A stretch of 64,000 nucleotides of DNA from Pseudomonas sp. Teo4 (GTDB lineage Bacteria > Pseudomonadota > Gammaproteobacteria > Pseudomonadales > Pseudomonadaceae): contig NZ_JAXCIL010000001.1 of the NCBI RefSeq assembly GCF_034387475.1, forward strand, positions 3,565,186 through 3,629,185, given 5' to 3'. Shown piece after piece: positions 51,644 to 64,000 of the stretch. The notes under the pieces were generated by a model that was not told where the DNA came from, did no database searches, and saw nothing but the letters and a program-made list of their open reading frames with translations. The translations under genes and the position numbers were made by a program. Every line of letters begins with the position of its first letter. Within the stretch, counting starts at the first letter, position 1.

Positions 51644-52927
51644 TCAGCTCAAACCTTGTGCGTTCGTCGGAGGTAGCCAGTGAAGCTGGCAATCCGCCTG
51701 CGCCAGCTCGGGCAGGTTGGCCACCGCCAGCAAGCGCTCGCCACGGTACAGCAGCGGTAGGCGTGGGCGCACGAAATGCGGAACCTGCAACTCGTTCAGC
51801 AGGCGCTTGAGGTCGCGCCGCCCGCGGCCGGGAATGTCCAGCACCTCGCCGCCCTGACGATAAGCGATGCGCAGATTGTCTGCGGGTTCTGTTGCAAGCA
51901 GACGAACGCAGCCATTGCCCGGCAACGTCAACGCGCTGTCGGGAGCCGCCCAGGCGAGCCCGGCGCCAGGCATCTGCAGCCAATCGCCACTCAACCACCA
52001 GATGCGGCCATGGCTGCGCATCAGCCGACCATCGGCAAGTCGCCAGATCGGCTGCGCATCCGCAGCCGCGTCACGCAACCCTTCCCACCCCGCCCAGTGC
52101 CGGCTATCGGGCAGCCGGGTTCGTCGGCCGAGCCAATACTGCAGCGCGTTGCGCTGACGCGCAGGCGACAACGTGATGAGCGCGGCCAGATCGAGTGAAT
52201 CCAATGCAAGCCAAGGGAGTACTGCCCCGGCTTGTGCCTTGGCCAAGTCGTCTTGAGCCAACTCATCGAGCAACCCCTGCGCCTCGCTCAGATGCTCGGC
52301 GCAGCGCGCCATGTTCGCGCTGGCTTGCGGCCAACGTTGCTGCAAAAGGGGGAACACCTCGCCGCGCAGGTAATTGCGGTCGAAGTCCGTATCGGTGTTC
52401 GAGGGGTCCTCGATCCATTCAAGTCGGTGGGCTTGGGCGTAGTCGTGCAATTGCTGGCGCGATGTGGCCAGTAACGGCCTGACCAGGCAGCCCTGCCCCA
52501 ACGGTCGCTGCTCGGGCATCGCGGCCAAGCCACGCAGGCCGGCGCCGCGCAACAGGCGGAAAAGCAGGGTCTCGGCCTGGTCTTCGCGATGCTGGCCGGT
52601 AAACAGGATTTCGCCAGGGCCAAGCACTTGCTTGAATGCCGTGTAGCGGGCATCGCGAGCAGCCTGTTCGAGGCTCGCACCGGGTGCGACCTGGACGTGG
52701 ATGATGGTCAGCTCGATGCCCAGCCGTTCACAGACGCTGCGGCAATGCGCTGGCCAGGAATCGGCGGCGGGTTGCAAGCCGTGATGGATGTGGATGGCAT
52801 GCAGCGGAGGCGTTGCGTGGTGGCGGGCGTAATCGGCCAGCAGGTGCAGAAGGACAGTGGAGTCGAGACCGCCGGAGAAGGCGATGTGCCAGGCGGGGGC
52901 GTTGAGCCAGGGGGTGAGGTTGATCAT
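51644..52927 (-). CDS. tilS: tRNA(Ile)-lysidine synthase
   Basis: A 427-residue enzyme that attaches lysine to C34 of the AUA-decoding isoleucine tRNA. The N-type ATP pyrophosphatase P-loop SGGLDST is at 18-24. HHGLQPAADSWPAHC, FTGQHREDQAETLLFRLLRGAGLRG and the C-terminal TilS substrate-binding domain (GRRDLKRLLNELQVPHFVR) follow. It lies between accA and pyrG with a REP pair upstream. Confidence 0.95.
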   Translation of the reverse strand: MINLTPWLNAPAWHIAFSGGLDSTVLLHLLADYARHHATPPLHAIHIHHGLQPAADSWPAHCRSVCERLGIELTIIHVQVAPGASLEQAARDARYTAFKQVLGPGEILFTGQHREDQAETLLFRLLRGAGLRGLAAMPEQRPLGQGCLVRPLLATSRQQLHDYAQAHRLEWIEDPSNTDTDFDRNYLRGEVFPLLQQRWPQASANMARCAEHLSEAQGLLDELAQDDLAKAQAGAVLPWLALDSLDLAALITLSPARQRNALQYWLGRRTRLPDSRHWAGWEGLRDAAADAQPIWRLADGRLMRSHGRIWWLSGDWLQMPGAGLAWAAPDSALTLPGNGCVRLLATEPADNLRIAYRQGGEVLDIPGRGRRDLKRLLNELQVPHFVRPRLPLLYRGERLLAVANLPELAQADCQLHWLPPTNAQGLS

Positions 52928-52969
52928 GAGGGCCTCACACGTTCAAAAATCGCCGGGGCCGCTTTGCGT

Positions 52970-53048
52970 CCCAATCGCCGGCAAGCCGGCTCCCACAACG
53001 TTCGCGTCGCCGCAAATACCTGTGGGAGCCGGCTTGCCGGCGATTGGG
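52970..53048. repeat. REP inverted pair (GCCGGC-type, perfect)
   Basis: Two 28-nt perfect inverted arms (52970-52997 and 53021-53048), each with core GCCGGCaaGCCGGC, and a 23-nt spacer. They lie between accA and tilS, which are read in the same direction. Confidence 0.92.
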
Positions 53049-53071
53049 CCGCAAGGCGGCCCCAGGGTCGA

Positions 53072-54019
53072 TCAGAGACCGTAGCTCATCAGGCGCTCGT
53101 AACGGCGCGCCAGCAGTGCGTCATTGTCGAGCTTGCCGAGCATGTCCAGCTGCTGGACCAGGTCGGCACGGATGCTTTCGGACATCTTTGCAGGGTCACG
53201 GTGGGCGCCGCCGAGCGGCTCCTGGATGACCTTGTCGACGATGTTCAGGCTCTTCAGGCGCTCGGCGGTGACGCCCATGGCCTCGGCCGCGTCGGCCGCA
53301 CGGTCGGCGGTCTTCCACAGAATCGAAGCGCAGCCTTCCGGCGAAATCACCGAGTAGGTGGAATACTGCAGCATGTTCAGCTGGTCGCACACGCCAATGG
53401 CCAGTGCGCCGCCGGAACCACCTTCACCAATCACGGTGGCGATGATCGGCGTTTTCAGGCGCGCCATGACACGCAGGTTCCAGGCGATGGCTTCGCTCTG
53501 GTTACGCTCTTCAGCGTCGATACCTGGGTAAGCACCCGGGGTGTCGATGAAAGTCAGGATCGGCATCTTGAAGCGTTCGGCCATTTCCATCAGGCGGCAG
53601 GCCTTGCGGTAGCCTTCCGGACGCGGCATGCCGAAGTTGCGGCGCACCTTCTCACGCACTTCGCGACCTTTCTGATGGCCGATGACCATCACCGGCTTGC
53701 CATCCAGACGCGCAGTACCACCAACGATGGCGGCGTCATCGGAGAAGTGACGGTCACCGTGCAGCTCTTCGAACTCGGTGAAGATGTGCTCGAGGTAGTC
53801 CAGGGTGTAAGGACGACGCGGGTGACGGGCCAGGCGGGCGATCTGCCAGCTGGTCAGGTTGCCGAAGATGCTTTCGGTCAGGGTGTTGCTCTTGTCTTGC
53901 AGACGGGCAATTTCATCGCTGATGTTCAGCGAGTTGTCGTTACCCACCAGGCGCAGCCCTTCGATCTTGGCTTGCAGGTCGGCAATCGGCTGTTCGAAAT
54001 CGAGAAAGTTCGGGTTCAT
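53072..54019 (-). CDS. accA: Acetyl-CoA carboxylase carboxyltransferase subunit alpha
   Basis: A 315-residue alpha subunit that with AccD transfers the carboxyl group from biotin to acetyl-CoA, the first step of fatty acid synthesis. It begins [16 protein letters not shown], followed by [36 protein letters not shown] and the [13 protein letters not shown] oxyanion segment. ATG 54019 is preferred over 54025. It follows dnaE on the same strand after 106 bp, the classic dnaE-accA order. Confidence 0.97.
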   Translation of the reverse strand: MNPNFLDFEQPIADLQAKIEGLRLVGNDNSLNISDEIARLQDKSNTLTESIFGNLTSWQIARLARHPRRPYTLDYLEHIFTEFEELHGDRHFSDDAAIVGGTARLDGKPVMVIGHQKGREVREKVRRNFGMPRPEGYRKACRLMEMAERFKMPILTFIDTPGAYPGIDAEERNQSEAIAWNLRVMARLKTPIIATVIGEGGSGGALAIGVCDQLNMLQYSTYSVISPEGCASILWKTADRAADAAEAMGVTAERLKSLNIVDKVIQEPLGGAHRDPAKMSESIRADLVQQLDMLGKLDNDALLARRYERLMSYGL

Positions 54020-54125
54020 AGGCATCCGTCTTGGGTCTACGGCCAGGCGGCCGGCCGGTTGATCCGTTTGGCGCCCTACCTTAAGGGATCGGGCGCATTC
54101 AGGTCGAGATTAAAATTTTGTCGGT

Positions 54126-57650
<3,525 letters not shown>

Positions 57651-57717
57651 GGATGATCCTGTAGCAGTGCTTAACGACAAGGGCGGGATTGTAGCGTAAT
57701 TGTTCAATGAGTTTGGG

Positions 57718-57822
57718 GCCGCTGTGTGCCCCTTCGCGGGTAAACCCGCTCCCACAGGATACGACGCCGCCCTTGACGACGGTGTGGGAGCGGGTTTACC
57801 CGCGAAGGGCCACACAGCGGCC
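57718..57822. repeat. REP inverted pair (GCGGGT-type, long arms)
   Basis: Arms of about 40 nt (57718-57756 and 57783-57822) with core GCGGGTaaACCCGC and an extended GGCCGCTGTGTG flank. It lies between rnhB and dnaE and would form a long hairpin in the transcript. Confidence 0.9.
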
Positions 57823-57830
57823 CCAACACA

Positions 57831-58454
57831 TCAGATCAAGGAATCGGTAACGCCTTCACGCGCTTCCCAGGCGGCCCGCACCGGCCCGAAGGAGCGCCGA
57901 TGAATGGGCGTAGGCCCAAGGCGCGCCAGTGCTTCAAGGTGCACTGGGGTCGGATAGCCCTTGTGCCCGCCAATGCCATAACCCGGGTACATCAGCTCGA
58001 AAGCGCTCATTTCCCGGTCACGGGTAACCTTGGCCAGGATCGACGCAGCCGCAATGGCCGGCACCTTGCTGTCGCCCTTGATCACCGGCGCGGCAGGTAC
58101 CGCCAGCTTCGGGCAGCGGTTGCCGTCGATCAGCGCGAGCTTGGGCGTGACACTCAAACCCTCGACCGCACGCTGCATGGCCAGCATGGTGGCCTGAAGA
58201 ATGTTCAGACGGTCGATTTCCTCGACTTCGGCGCGGGCGATGCAGAAGCTCAGGGCTTTTTCGCAGATTTCATCGAACAGCGCTTCGCGCTTGGCTTCGG
58301 TAAGCTTTTTCGAATCGTTCAAGCCCAGAATCGGGCGCTGCGGGTCGAGAATCACCGCTGCGGTCACGACCGCGCCGCACAGTGGCCCGCGACCGACCTC
58401 GTCGACGCCCGCGACCAGGTCCTCGACCAGGTTGAAATCCAGTCCGATCTGCAT
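57831..58454 (-). CDS. rnhB: Ribonuclease HII
   Basis: A 207-residue RNase HII that removes ribonucleotides from DNA. Catalytic D18 and E19 lie in [27 protein letters not shown] and the C-terminal [21 protein letters not shown] follow. It starts one base after the lpxB stop, so it belongs to the lpx operon. A REP pair separates it from dnaE. Confidence 0.97.
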   Translation of the reverse strand: MQIGLDFNLVEDLVAGVDEVGRGPLCGAVVTAAVILDPQRPILGLNDSKKLTEAKREALFDEICEKALSFCIARAEVEEIDRLNILQATMLAMQRAVEGLSVTPKLALIDGNRCPKLAVPAAPVIKGDSKVPAIAAASILAKVTRDREMSAFELMYPGYGIGGHKGYPTPVHLEALARLGPTPIHRRSFGPVRAAWEAREGVTDSLI

Positions 58455-58455
58455 G

Positions 58456-59583
58456 TCAGCGGTCCTTGAGCAAAGCTAGCACCGCTTCGGCCGCCTGATT
58501 GGAGGCGTCGCGGCGCAGGATGCGGTGAATCTCGTCGAAACCTTCAGTCTGCCGGCTGCCGTCGGCCACCAACGGCGCCAAGGCTTGCGCCAGGGCCTCA
58601 CTGGTAGCCGCGTCCTGCAGCAGCTCAGGCACCAACTCGCGCTGGGCGAGCAGGTTTGGCAACGACACGTAGGGGCTCTTCACCAAGCGCTTGAGAATCC
58701 AGAAGGTCAACGGCGCCAGACGATAGGCCACCACCATCGGGCGCTTGTAGAGAAGCGCCTCAAGAGTGGCGGTACCCGAGGCAATCAGCACCGCATCGCA
58801 AGCGGCCAAAGCCTGATGCGACTGACCATCCAGCAGGGTCAGCGGCAGATCACGGCCTTCGAGCATCTGCTCGACCTGGGCGCGACGCGTGGCATTGGCA
58901 CATGGCAGCACGAAGCGCACACCTGGTATGCGCTCGCGCAATAGCTGAGCGGTATCGAGGAACAACGCGCCCAGGCGACCCACTTCGCCACCTCGGCTGC
59001 CGGGCATCAACGCTACCAGCGGGCCGTCAGGCAGGCCAAGGGAGGTGCGCGCGGCCTGTCGATCGGCCTCGAGCGGGATGGTGTCAGCCAGCGGGTGACC
59101 AACGAACCGCACCGGTACGCCCTGCTCTTCGTAAAAGCGCGCCTCGAAGGGCAGCAGCGTCAGCATCAGGTCACAGCCTTCGCGGATCTTCAGCACACGC
59201 TTCTGCCGCCAGGCCCAGACCGAAGGGCTGACGTAGTGCACGGTCTTGATACCCGCCTGGCGCAGCTTCAACTCGATGTTGAGGGTGAAGTCAGGGGCGT
59301 CGATGCCGATGAACACATCCGGTTTCTCGGCGATCAGCGTCTGGATCAGCACCTTGCGCCGCTTGAGCAGTTCGCGCAGGCGCCCGAGCACCTCGACCAA
59401 CCCCATGACCGCCAGACGCTCCATGGGGAAGTAGGACTGCAGGCCTTCGGCCTCCATCAGCGGGCCGCCCACACCGATGAAGCGAACCTCTGGGTGGCGC
59501 GCCTTGAGGGCGCGCATCAGGCCGGAGCCGAGAATGTCGCCGCTGGCCTCACCCGCGACCAAGGCTACACAAAGCTGCGCCAT
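58456..59583 (-). CDS. lpxB: Lipid-A-disaccharide synthase
   Basis: A 375-residue GT19 glycosyltransferase joining UDP-diacylglucosamine and lipid X into the lipid A disaccharide. Conserved segments include [59 protein letters not shown] (in parts) and [19 protein letters not shown]. It is separated by one base from both lpxA and rnhB. Confidence 0.98.
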   Translation of the reverse strand: MAQLCVALVAGEASGDILGSGLMRALKARHPEVRFIGVGGPLMEAEGLQSYFPMERLAVMGLVEVLGRLRELLKRRKVLIQTLIAEKPDVFIGIDAPDFTLNIELKLRQAGIKTVHYVSPSVWAWRQKRVLKIREGCDLMLTLLPFEARFYEEQGVPVRFVGHPLADTIPLEADRQAARTSLGLPDGPLVALMPGSRGGEVGRLGALFLDTAQLLRERIPGVRFVLPCANATRRAQVEQMLEGRDLPLTLLDGQSHQALAACDAVLIASGTATLEALLYKRPMVVAYRLAPLTFWILKRLVKSPYVSLPNLLAQRELVPELLQDAATSEALAQALAPLVADGSRQTEGFDEIHRILRRDASNQAAEAVLALLKDR

Positions 59584-59584
59584 G

Positions 59585-60361
59585 TCAGCGGGTGATGCCG
59601 CGAGCGGAGTTCAGGATCGACTGACGGAACAGCTCGACCTCAGGGTGTTGCCCAGCCAGTTCATCCAGTTCCTTGACCGCTTCTTCGACGGTCAGACCCT
59701 GACGATAAACGACCTTGTAGGCACGGCGCAGCGCGTGGATGACCTCGTCGCTGAAGCCACGTCGACGCATCCCTTCGAAGTTCATGCTGCGGGCTTCTGC
59801 AGGGCTGCCGAACACCGTGACAAACGCCGGTACGTCCTTGCCGATAGCCGTACCCATACCGGAAAACGCGTGGGCGCCGATGTGGCAGTACTGGTGCACC
59901 AGGGTGTAGCCCGACAGGATCGCCCAGTCCCCCACGTGCACATGGCCCGCCAACGCGGTGTTGTTGACCAGGATGCAATGGTTGCCGATGACACTGTCAT
60001 GCCCGATATGGGCATAGGCCATGATCAGGTTGTGATCGCCCAGGGTGGTTTCCGAACGGTCCTGCACGGTACCCCGGTGGATGGTTACACCTTCACGGAT
60101 CACATTGTGATCACCGATTACCAGACGAGTTGGCTCACCCTTGTACTTGAGGTCAGGGGTGTCTTCGCCAATCGAGGAAAACTGGTAGATACGGTTGTGC
60201 TTGCCAATACGGGTTGGCCCTTTGACCACCACGTGCGGACCAATGACGGTACCCTCCCCGATTTCGACATCGGGGCCGATGATCGACCAAGGGCCGACTT
60301 CGACGCCCTCGGCCAGCTTGGCCGACGGGTCGATGATCGCCCGAGGATCAATCGAATTCAT
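59585..60361 (-). CDS. lpxA: UDP-N-acetylglucosamine O-acyltransferase
   Basis: A 258-residue left-handed beta-helix acyltransferase, the first step of lipid A synthesis, using hydroxyacyl-ACP. Hexapeptide repeats fill about residues 1-190 ([20 protein letters not shown]). The catalytic His lies in [15 protein letters not shown] helical C-terminal domain (about 195-258) follows. It overlaps fabZ by 4 nt and adjoins lpxB. Confidence 0.98.
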   Translation of the reverse strand: MNSIDPRAIIDPSAKLAEGVEVGPWSIIGPDVEIGEGTVIGPHVVVKGPTRIGKHNRIYQFSSIGEDTPDLKYKGEPTRLVIGDHNVIREGVTIHRGTVQDRSETTLGDHNLIMAYAHIGHDSVIGNHCILVNNTALAGHVHVGDWAILSGYTLVHQYCHIGAHAFSGMGTAIGKDVPAFVTVFGSPAEARSMNFEGMRRRGFSDEVIHALRRAYKVVYRQGLTVEEAVKELDELAGQHPEVELFRQSILNSARGITR

Positions 60362-60798
60362 AGGGAACGTTCCGCACAGGTGATCTCGGCCGAGCAGACC
60401 GGCTTGCCGTCAACCAGCGCACGGCACTCGAACTTCCAGATCATGCTCTTGCGGCTGAGGAACTTGGCCTCGAGCACCAGTTGGTCACCCGGCAATACCG
60501 GCTGACGGAAACGCAGTTTGTCGGAACCGACGAAATAGTACAGCGTGCCATCGGCCGGCTTGGCGTCGAGCATCTTGAAACCGAGAATACCGGCCGCCTG
60601 GGCCATGGCCTCGATGATCAAAACGCCCGGCATGATCGGATGCGCCGGGAAATGGCCATTGAAAAACGGCTCGTTGATGCTGACATTCTTGTAGGCACGA
60701 ATGCTCTGGGCCTCGAAGTCCAGATCCGTCACACGGTCCACCAGCAGGAACGGGTAACGGTGAGGCAGGTATTCGCGAATCTCGTTGATGTCCATCAT
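60358..60798 (-). CDS. fabZ: 3-hydroxyacyl-ACP dehydratase FabZ
   Basis: A 146-residue hot-dog dehydratase of fatty acid elongation. Catalytic H49 lies in [16 protein letters not shown], and E63 in [10 protein letters not shown]. Two ATG codons in tandem mark the start ([17 protein letters not shown]); the ribosome site is weak. The open frame extends 23 codons upstream without family similarity. It sits between lpxD and lpxA, where fabZ and lpx enzymes compete for hydroxymyristoyl-ACP. Confidence 0.96.
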   Translation of the reverse strand: MMDINEIREYLPHRYPFLLVDRVTDLDFEAQSIRAYKNVSINEPFFNGHFPAHPIMPGVLIIEAMAQAAGILGFKMLDAKPADGTLYYFVGSDKLRFRQPVLPGDQLVLEAKFLSRKSMIWKFECRALVDGKPVCSAEITCAERSL

Positions 60799-60912
60799 TT
60801 CGGGGGGAAGCCTGTAATAAGAATAGGGAGCGCAGGTGCTGACCACACGCTCCTTTTGCAAATCCAAAGAGGAGCCAGCTAGCGACTGTTCACGCTCGCT
60901 CAGGAAATGGTA

Positions 60913-61968
60913 TCAGCCTTCTGATGCCGGCTGATCACCTGAGGTCACGGTATCGACACGTTTTTCCAGCTGCTGGAGACGCTTGGACATGTCGTCCAGC
61001 TGGCGGATACGCGCCGCACTCTTACGCCAGTCAGCCAACGGCTGCATGGCTGTGCCGGAAGAATAGGCGCCCGGTTCAGTGATCGAACGGGTAACCATGG
61101 TCATTCCAGACACGAATACGTTGTCGCATACATCGATGTGGCCGACCATGCCGACCCCACCTGCGATGGTGCAGTGCTTGCCGATGCGCGTGCTGCCGGA
61201 AATCCCGACACAGGCCGCCATGGCCGTGTGTTCGCCGATCTGCACGTTGTGGGCGATCTGGATCTGGTTGTCGAGCTTGACCCCATCGGCGATGCGCGTG
61301 TCAGACAGCGCACCACGGTCGACCGCAGTGTTGACACCAATTTCGACGTCATCACCGATGGTGACACCGCCAATCTGGGCAATCTTGCGCCAAACACCCT
61401 TCTCGTTGGCGAAACCGAAGCCTTCACCACCGATCACGGCGCCGGACTGAATGACCACACGCTTGCCAATGGTCACATCGTGGTACAGGGTGACGCGAGG
61501 CGCCAGCCAGCCACCCTCACCCACCACGCACCGTGCACCGATGACGCAATGCGCGCCAATGCTGACATTGGCACCAATGCGTGCGCCACTCTCGATGACC
61601 ACAAATGGCCCGATACTGGCACTGACATCCACCTGAGCGTCCTCGGCCACCACGGCGCTGGGATGAATTCCCGCCTCAGCCTTGGGTTTGGGATCGAACA
61701 GGTGGGAAATGCGGGCGTAGGCCAGATACGGGTCGGGTACGATCAAGGCGTTACCGGCAAAACCTTCGGCGTCCGCAGCCTTCAGCAACACCGCTGCAGC
61801 CTGGCTGTTATCCAGGTATTTGCGGTATTGCGGATTGGCAAGGAAGCTCAATTGACCGGGGCCGGCCTCCTGCAAGGTGGCCAGTCCGGTAATCTGCAGC
61901 GCCTCGGGCCCCTTGAGGGTCGCCCCGAGCGCTTCGGCCAATTGGCCGAGCGTCATGGTTTCGGTCAT
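60913..61968 (-). CDS. lpxD: UDP-3-O-(3-hydroxyacyl)glucosamine N-acyltransferase
   Basis: A 351-residue acyltransferase for the third step of lipid A synthesis. An N-terminal uridine-binding domain (about 1-100, [15 protein letters not shown]) is followed by a left-handed beta-helix of hexapeptide repeats and a C-terminal helix with a coiled-coil tail ([17 protein letters not shown]). The catalytic His is in the [14 protein letters not shown] segment. It starts one base after the skp stop. Confidence 0.98.
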   Translation of the reverse strand: MTETMTLGQLAEALGATLKGPEALQITGLATLQEAGPGQLSFLANPQYRKYLDNSQAAAVLLKAADAEGFAGNALIVPDPYLAYARISHLFDPKPKAEAGIHPSAVVAEDAQVDVSASIGPFVVIESGARIGANVSIGAHCVIGARCVVGEGGWLAPRVTLYHDVTIGKRVVIQSGAVIGGEGFGFANEKGVWRKIAQIGGVTIGDDVEIGVNTAVDRGALSDTRIADGVKLDNQIQIAHNVQIGEHTAMAACVGISGSTRIGKHCTIAGGVGMVGHIDVCDNVFVSGMTMVTRSITEPGAYSSGTAMQPLADWRKSAARIRQLDDMSKRLQQLEKRVDTVTSGDQPASEG

Positions 61969-61969
61969 A

Positions 61970-62473
61970 TCAACGGGCTTGGTTCATACGCTCGATGACT
62001 TGGCGGGTGATGTCGTACTGAGGTTTGACATCGATGACCGCGCCACGCTCCAGAACCAGGTCGTAGCCGCCCTTCTTGATCACTTCCTCGACGGCACCGT
62101 CCAGCTTCGGCTTGAGCTGCTTGAGCATGTCGCGGTCAGCAACGGCCTTGGCTTCGTTCAGTTCCTTGGACTGGAACTGGAAGTCACGGGCTTTTTGCTT
62201 GAATTCGAGCTCCAGGCGCTCACGCTCCTGCTGCTGCATCTTGTCGCCGCCCTTGATCAGACGGTCCTGGATGCCTTTGGCGCTGCTTTCCAGGGACTTG
62301 AGCTTGGTCAGCTGCGGGCCGAACTTCTTCTCGGCATCGACCGCGTACTTCTTGGCGGCATCGGATTCGAGCAGGGCCATCTGATAGTTCAGCACGGCAA
62401 CCTTCATTTCGGCGAAAGCCGGGGTGGCGACCAGCGCCGCGGCCAATACGGCCAGTTGAGTCAACTTACGCAC
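61970..62473 (-). CDS. skp: Skp/OmpH periplasmic chaperone
   Basis: A 167-residue holdase that carries unfolded outer-membrane proteins to the BAM complex. A signal peptide (about 1-21, ending TPAFA) is followed by a trimerisation strand ([21 protein letters not shown]) and long charged helical arms. It lies between bamA and lpxD, its standard context. Confidence 0.95.
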   Translation of the reverse strand: MRKLTQLAVLAAALVATPAFAEMKVAVLNYQMALLESDAAKKYAVDAEKKFGPQLTKLKSLESSAKGIQDRLIKGGDKMQQQERERLELEFKQKARDFQFQSKELNEAKAVADRDMLKQLKPKLDGAVEEVIKKGGYDLVLERGAVIDVKPQYDITRQVIERMNQAR

Positions 62474-62517
62474 GATGCACTCCTGGATAAACCGTTGTCG
62501 TTAAGCAAGGGCCGACC

Positions 62518-64000
62518 TTAGAAGGTCTGGCCCAGAGAGAATTGGAACACCTGGGTATCGGCATCGTCCGGCTTCTTGACCGGCATTGCCAGGCTGAAGC
62601 TCAACGGGCCCAGGGCAGTGATCCAGGTGACACCCAGACCGACCGAGCTGGCCAAGCCGGAGAAGCCAACCTTCTCGCAGTCAGGCTTGCTGCCGCAGTT
62701 GGTGTCGAACACGTTACCCACGTCCCAGAACACGGAGGTGCGCAGCGAACGCTGGTCCTTGACGAACGGCAGCGGGAACAGCAACTCGACACCACCTTGT
62801 ACCAGCACGTTGCCACCGAACGGCAGCGGGTCTTGGTCCGGGTCCTTCAAAGTGCCCGGATTGGTACCGTCGCTCGGCGTGCTGCGCGGGCCGAGGCTGC
62901 TGTCTTTGAAGCCACGAACGGAGTTGAAGCCACCCGCGTAGTAGTTCTCGTAGAACGGCAGGCCGGAAGTGCCACCGAATCCATCACCATAGCCCAATTC
63001 GGTGTGCAGGCGCAGGGTGTAGTCGTTGGTGATCGGCTTGAACAGCTGGCCACGGTAGTCGAGCTTGTAGAACGACAGGTCGCTGCCCGGAATGGTGGAT
63101 TCCAGGGTCAGGCTCTGGGAGTGACCACGGGTAGCCAGCACACCTTTGTTCAGGGTCGATTCGGACCAGCCAATCGAGGCCTTGAAGTTCAGGAAGTTGT
63201 CGCCTTCCTGCTCGAGGAAGTCGAAGATCTCGTCGACGGTGTAGCGACCGGTCTTGATCTTGTCCTGCTGTACGGTCAAGCCGTAGGTCAGGCGCGAGGT
63301 TTCGCTGATCGGGTAGCCGAGGCTGACACCGGCACCCAGGCTGTCGACCGCATAGCTGGCCACGTCGACATCGAGGTCGTCGTAGTCGGTGCTGCGGTAG
63401 AAGGCGTTGTAACCCAGGCTGACGCCATCGGCAGTGAAGTAGGGGTCAACGAAGCCGAAGTTGTAGCGGGTCTGGTATTCCGAACGGGTCAGGCCGATGG
63501 ACACCTTGTTACCGGTACCCAGGAAGTTGGTCTGGCTGATCGAGCCACCGAGGATCAGACCGGCGCTCTGGGCGAAACCGACGCTGGCGGTGATCGAACC
63601 GGAAGCTTGTTCTTCGACGCTGTAGTTGACGTCGACCTGGTCGTCGGTGCCAGGCACCGGTGGAGTCTCGACGTTTACTTCCTTGAAGAAGCCCAGACGC
63701 TCCAGACGGGTCTTGGACTGGTCGATCAGGTAGGTCGACGCCCAGCCGCCTTCCATCTGGCGCATTTCGCGACGCAGCACTTCGTCTTCGGTCTTGGTGT
63801 TGCCGCGATAGTTGATGCGGTTGACGTAGGCGCGCTTGCCCGGGTCGACCACGAACATGATGTCCACGGTGTGGTCTTCGTCGTGCGGCTGCGGCACGCC
63901 GTTGACGTTGGCGAAGGTGTAGCCCTCGTTACCCAGACGGCGGGTGATCAGGTCGGAAGTGGTGGTCATGACCTTGCGCGAGAACACCTGGCCCGGCTGC
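62518..64000 (-). CDS. bamA: BamA outer-membrane assembly factor (partial)
   Basis: The C-terminal 494 residues or so of BamA, which inserts beta-barrel proteins into the outer membrane; the N-terminus lies outside the window. The visible part contains the end of the POTRA region (RAYVNRINYRGNTKTEDEVLRREMRQMEGG is split across two POTRA-like elements) and the 16-strand barrel. The conserved loop-6 motif reads SVRGFKDSSLGPR, with RGF in place of the common RGY. A Cys pair (TNCGSKPDCEK) lies in a late extracellular loop. The terminal Phe (SLGQTF) is the outer-membrane insertion signal. Confidence 0.97.
   Translation of the reverse strand, partial: QPGQVFSRKVMTTTSDLITRRLGNEGYTFANVNGVPQPHDEDHTVDIMFVVDPGKRAYVNRINYRGNTKTEDEVLRREMRQMEGGWASTYLIDQSKTRLERLGFFKEVNVETPPVPGTDDQVDVNYSVEEQASGSITASVGFAQSAGLILGGSISQTNFLGTGNKVSIGLTRSEYQTRYNFGFVDPYFTADGVSLGYNAFYRSTDYDDLDVDVASYAVDSLGAGVSLGYPISETSRLTYGLTVQQDKIKTGRYTVDEIFDFLEQEGDNFLNFKASIGWSESTLNKGVLATRGHSQSLTLESTIPGSDLSFYKLDYRGQLFKPITNDYTLRLHTELGYGDGFGGTSGLPFYENYYAGGFNSVRGFKDSSLGPRSTPSDGTNPGTLKDPDQDPLPFGGNVLVQGGVELLFPLPFVKDQRSLRTSVFWDVGNVFDTNCGSKPDCEKVGFSGLASSVGLGVTWITALGPLSFSLAMPVKKPDDADTQVFQFSLGQTF

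Noticed and set aside
57651..57815. N-terminal extension of DnaE
   Set aside because: The extra codons translate a REP palindrome (AGKPAPT and VGAGLPAKG), a frequent misannotation in this group.

Overview
The window is chromosomal DNA of a Pseudomonas, most likely of the P. putida group. This is inferred from the GC-rich codon use, the RsmZ regulatory RNA between fdxA and rpoS, the divergent fpr/finR pair, the nlpD-rpoS and bamA-skp-lpxD gene orders, and the many short REP palindromes of the kind common in that group. It is mostly core housekeeping DNA. No phage, insertion sequence, CRISPR array or toxin-antitoxin module is evident.

Layout. 1-7.6 kb: ruvB (cut by the window edge), ruvA, ruvC, yebC and aspS, then a zinc-ribbon protein, a ribbon-helix-helix protein, a Dps-like ferritin, a membrane-anchored cold-shock-domain protein, slyX and a HIT protein. 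7.6-13.6 kb: an OprD-family porin with a long upstream region holding ArgR-like sites, proS, an unknown lipoprotein, and dinB with a LexA box. 13.8-14.35 kb: three initiator tRNA genes in 212-bp tandem units, each with its own promoter and terminator. 14.5-20.7 kb: mprF and a VirJ/AcvB-type lipid hydrolase (translationally coupled), then kup. 20.9-24.9 kb: rimO, a YjaB-like acetyltransferase, a degenerate pseudouridine-synthase-like protein, a YehS-like DUF1456 protein and trmO. 25-31 kb: fpr/finR, dgkA, an ErdR/CrbR-like response regulator, a DTW tRNA-modification enzyme, a QSregVF secreted protein and a LOG-family protein. 31.3-36.6 kb: recX, recA with an SOS box, pncC, mutS, fdxA. 36.7-42.3 kb: rsmZ with a distal GacA site, then rpoS, nlpD, pcm, surE, truD and ispF on the minus strand. 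42.5-45.5 kb: the glutathione-dependent formaldehyde pair fghA and adhC with a divergent LysR regulator. 45.5-46.3 kb: an unusual non-coding palindromic element flanked by microsatellites. 46.3-52.9 kb: ispD, ftsB, eno, kdsA, pyrG, tilS. 53-64 kb: accA, dnaE, rnhB, lpxB, lpxA, fabZ, lpxD, skp and bamA (cut by the window edge), the envelope/lipid A cluster.

Functional themes are recombination, repair and SOS (ruvABC, recA-recX, dinB, mutS, pncC), translation (aspS, proS, initiator tRNAs, rimO, trmO, DTW enzyme, truD, tilS), stationary-phase and Gac/Rsm control (rsmZ, rpoS, nlpD, pcm, surE), and envelope biogenesis (lpxDAB, fabZ, kdsA, skp, bamA, ftsB, mprF).

The most unusual region is the roughly 0.8-kb near-symmetrical element at 45494-46308. 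Its two 165-bp arms are almost identical in inverted orientation. Its inner hairpins differ in sequence between the arms but keep their pairing, and both outer ends run into related simple-sequence repeats, (TTGCTCT)x17 on one side and (AGAGCG)x4-5 on the other.
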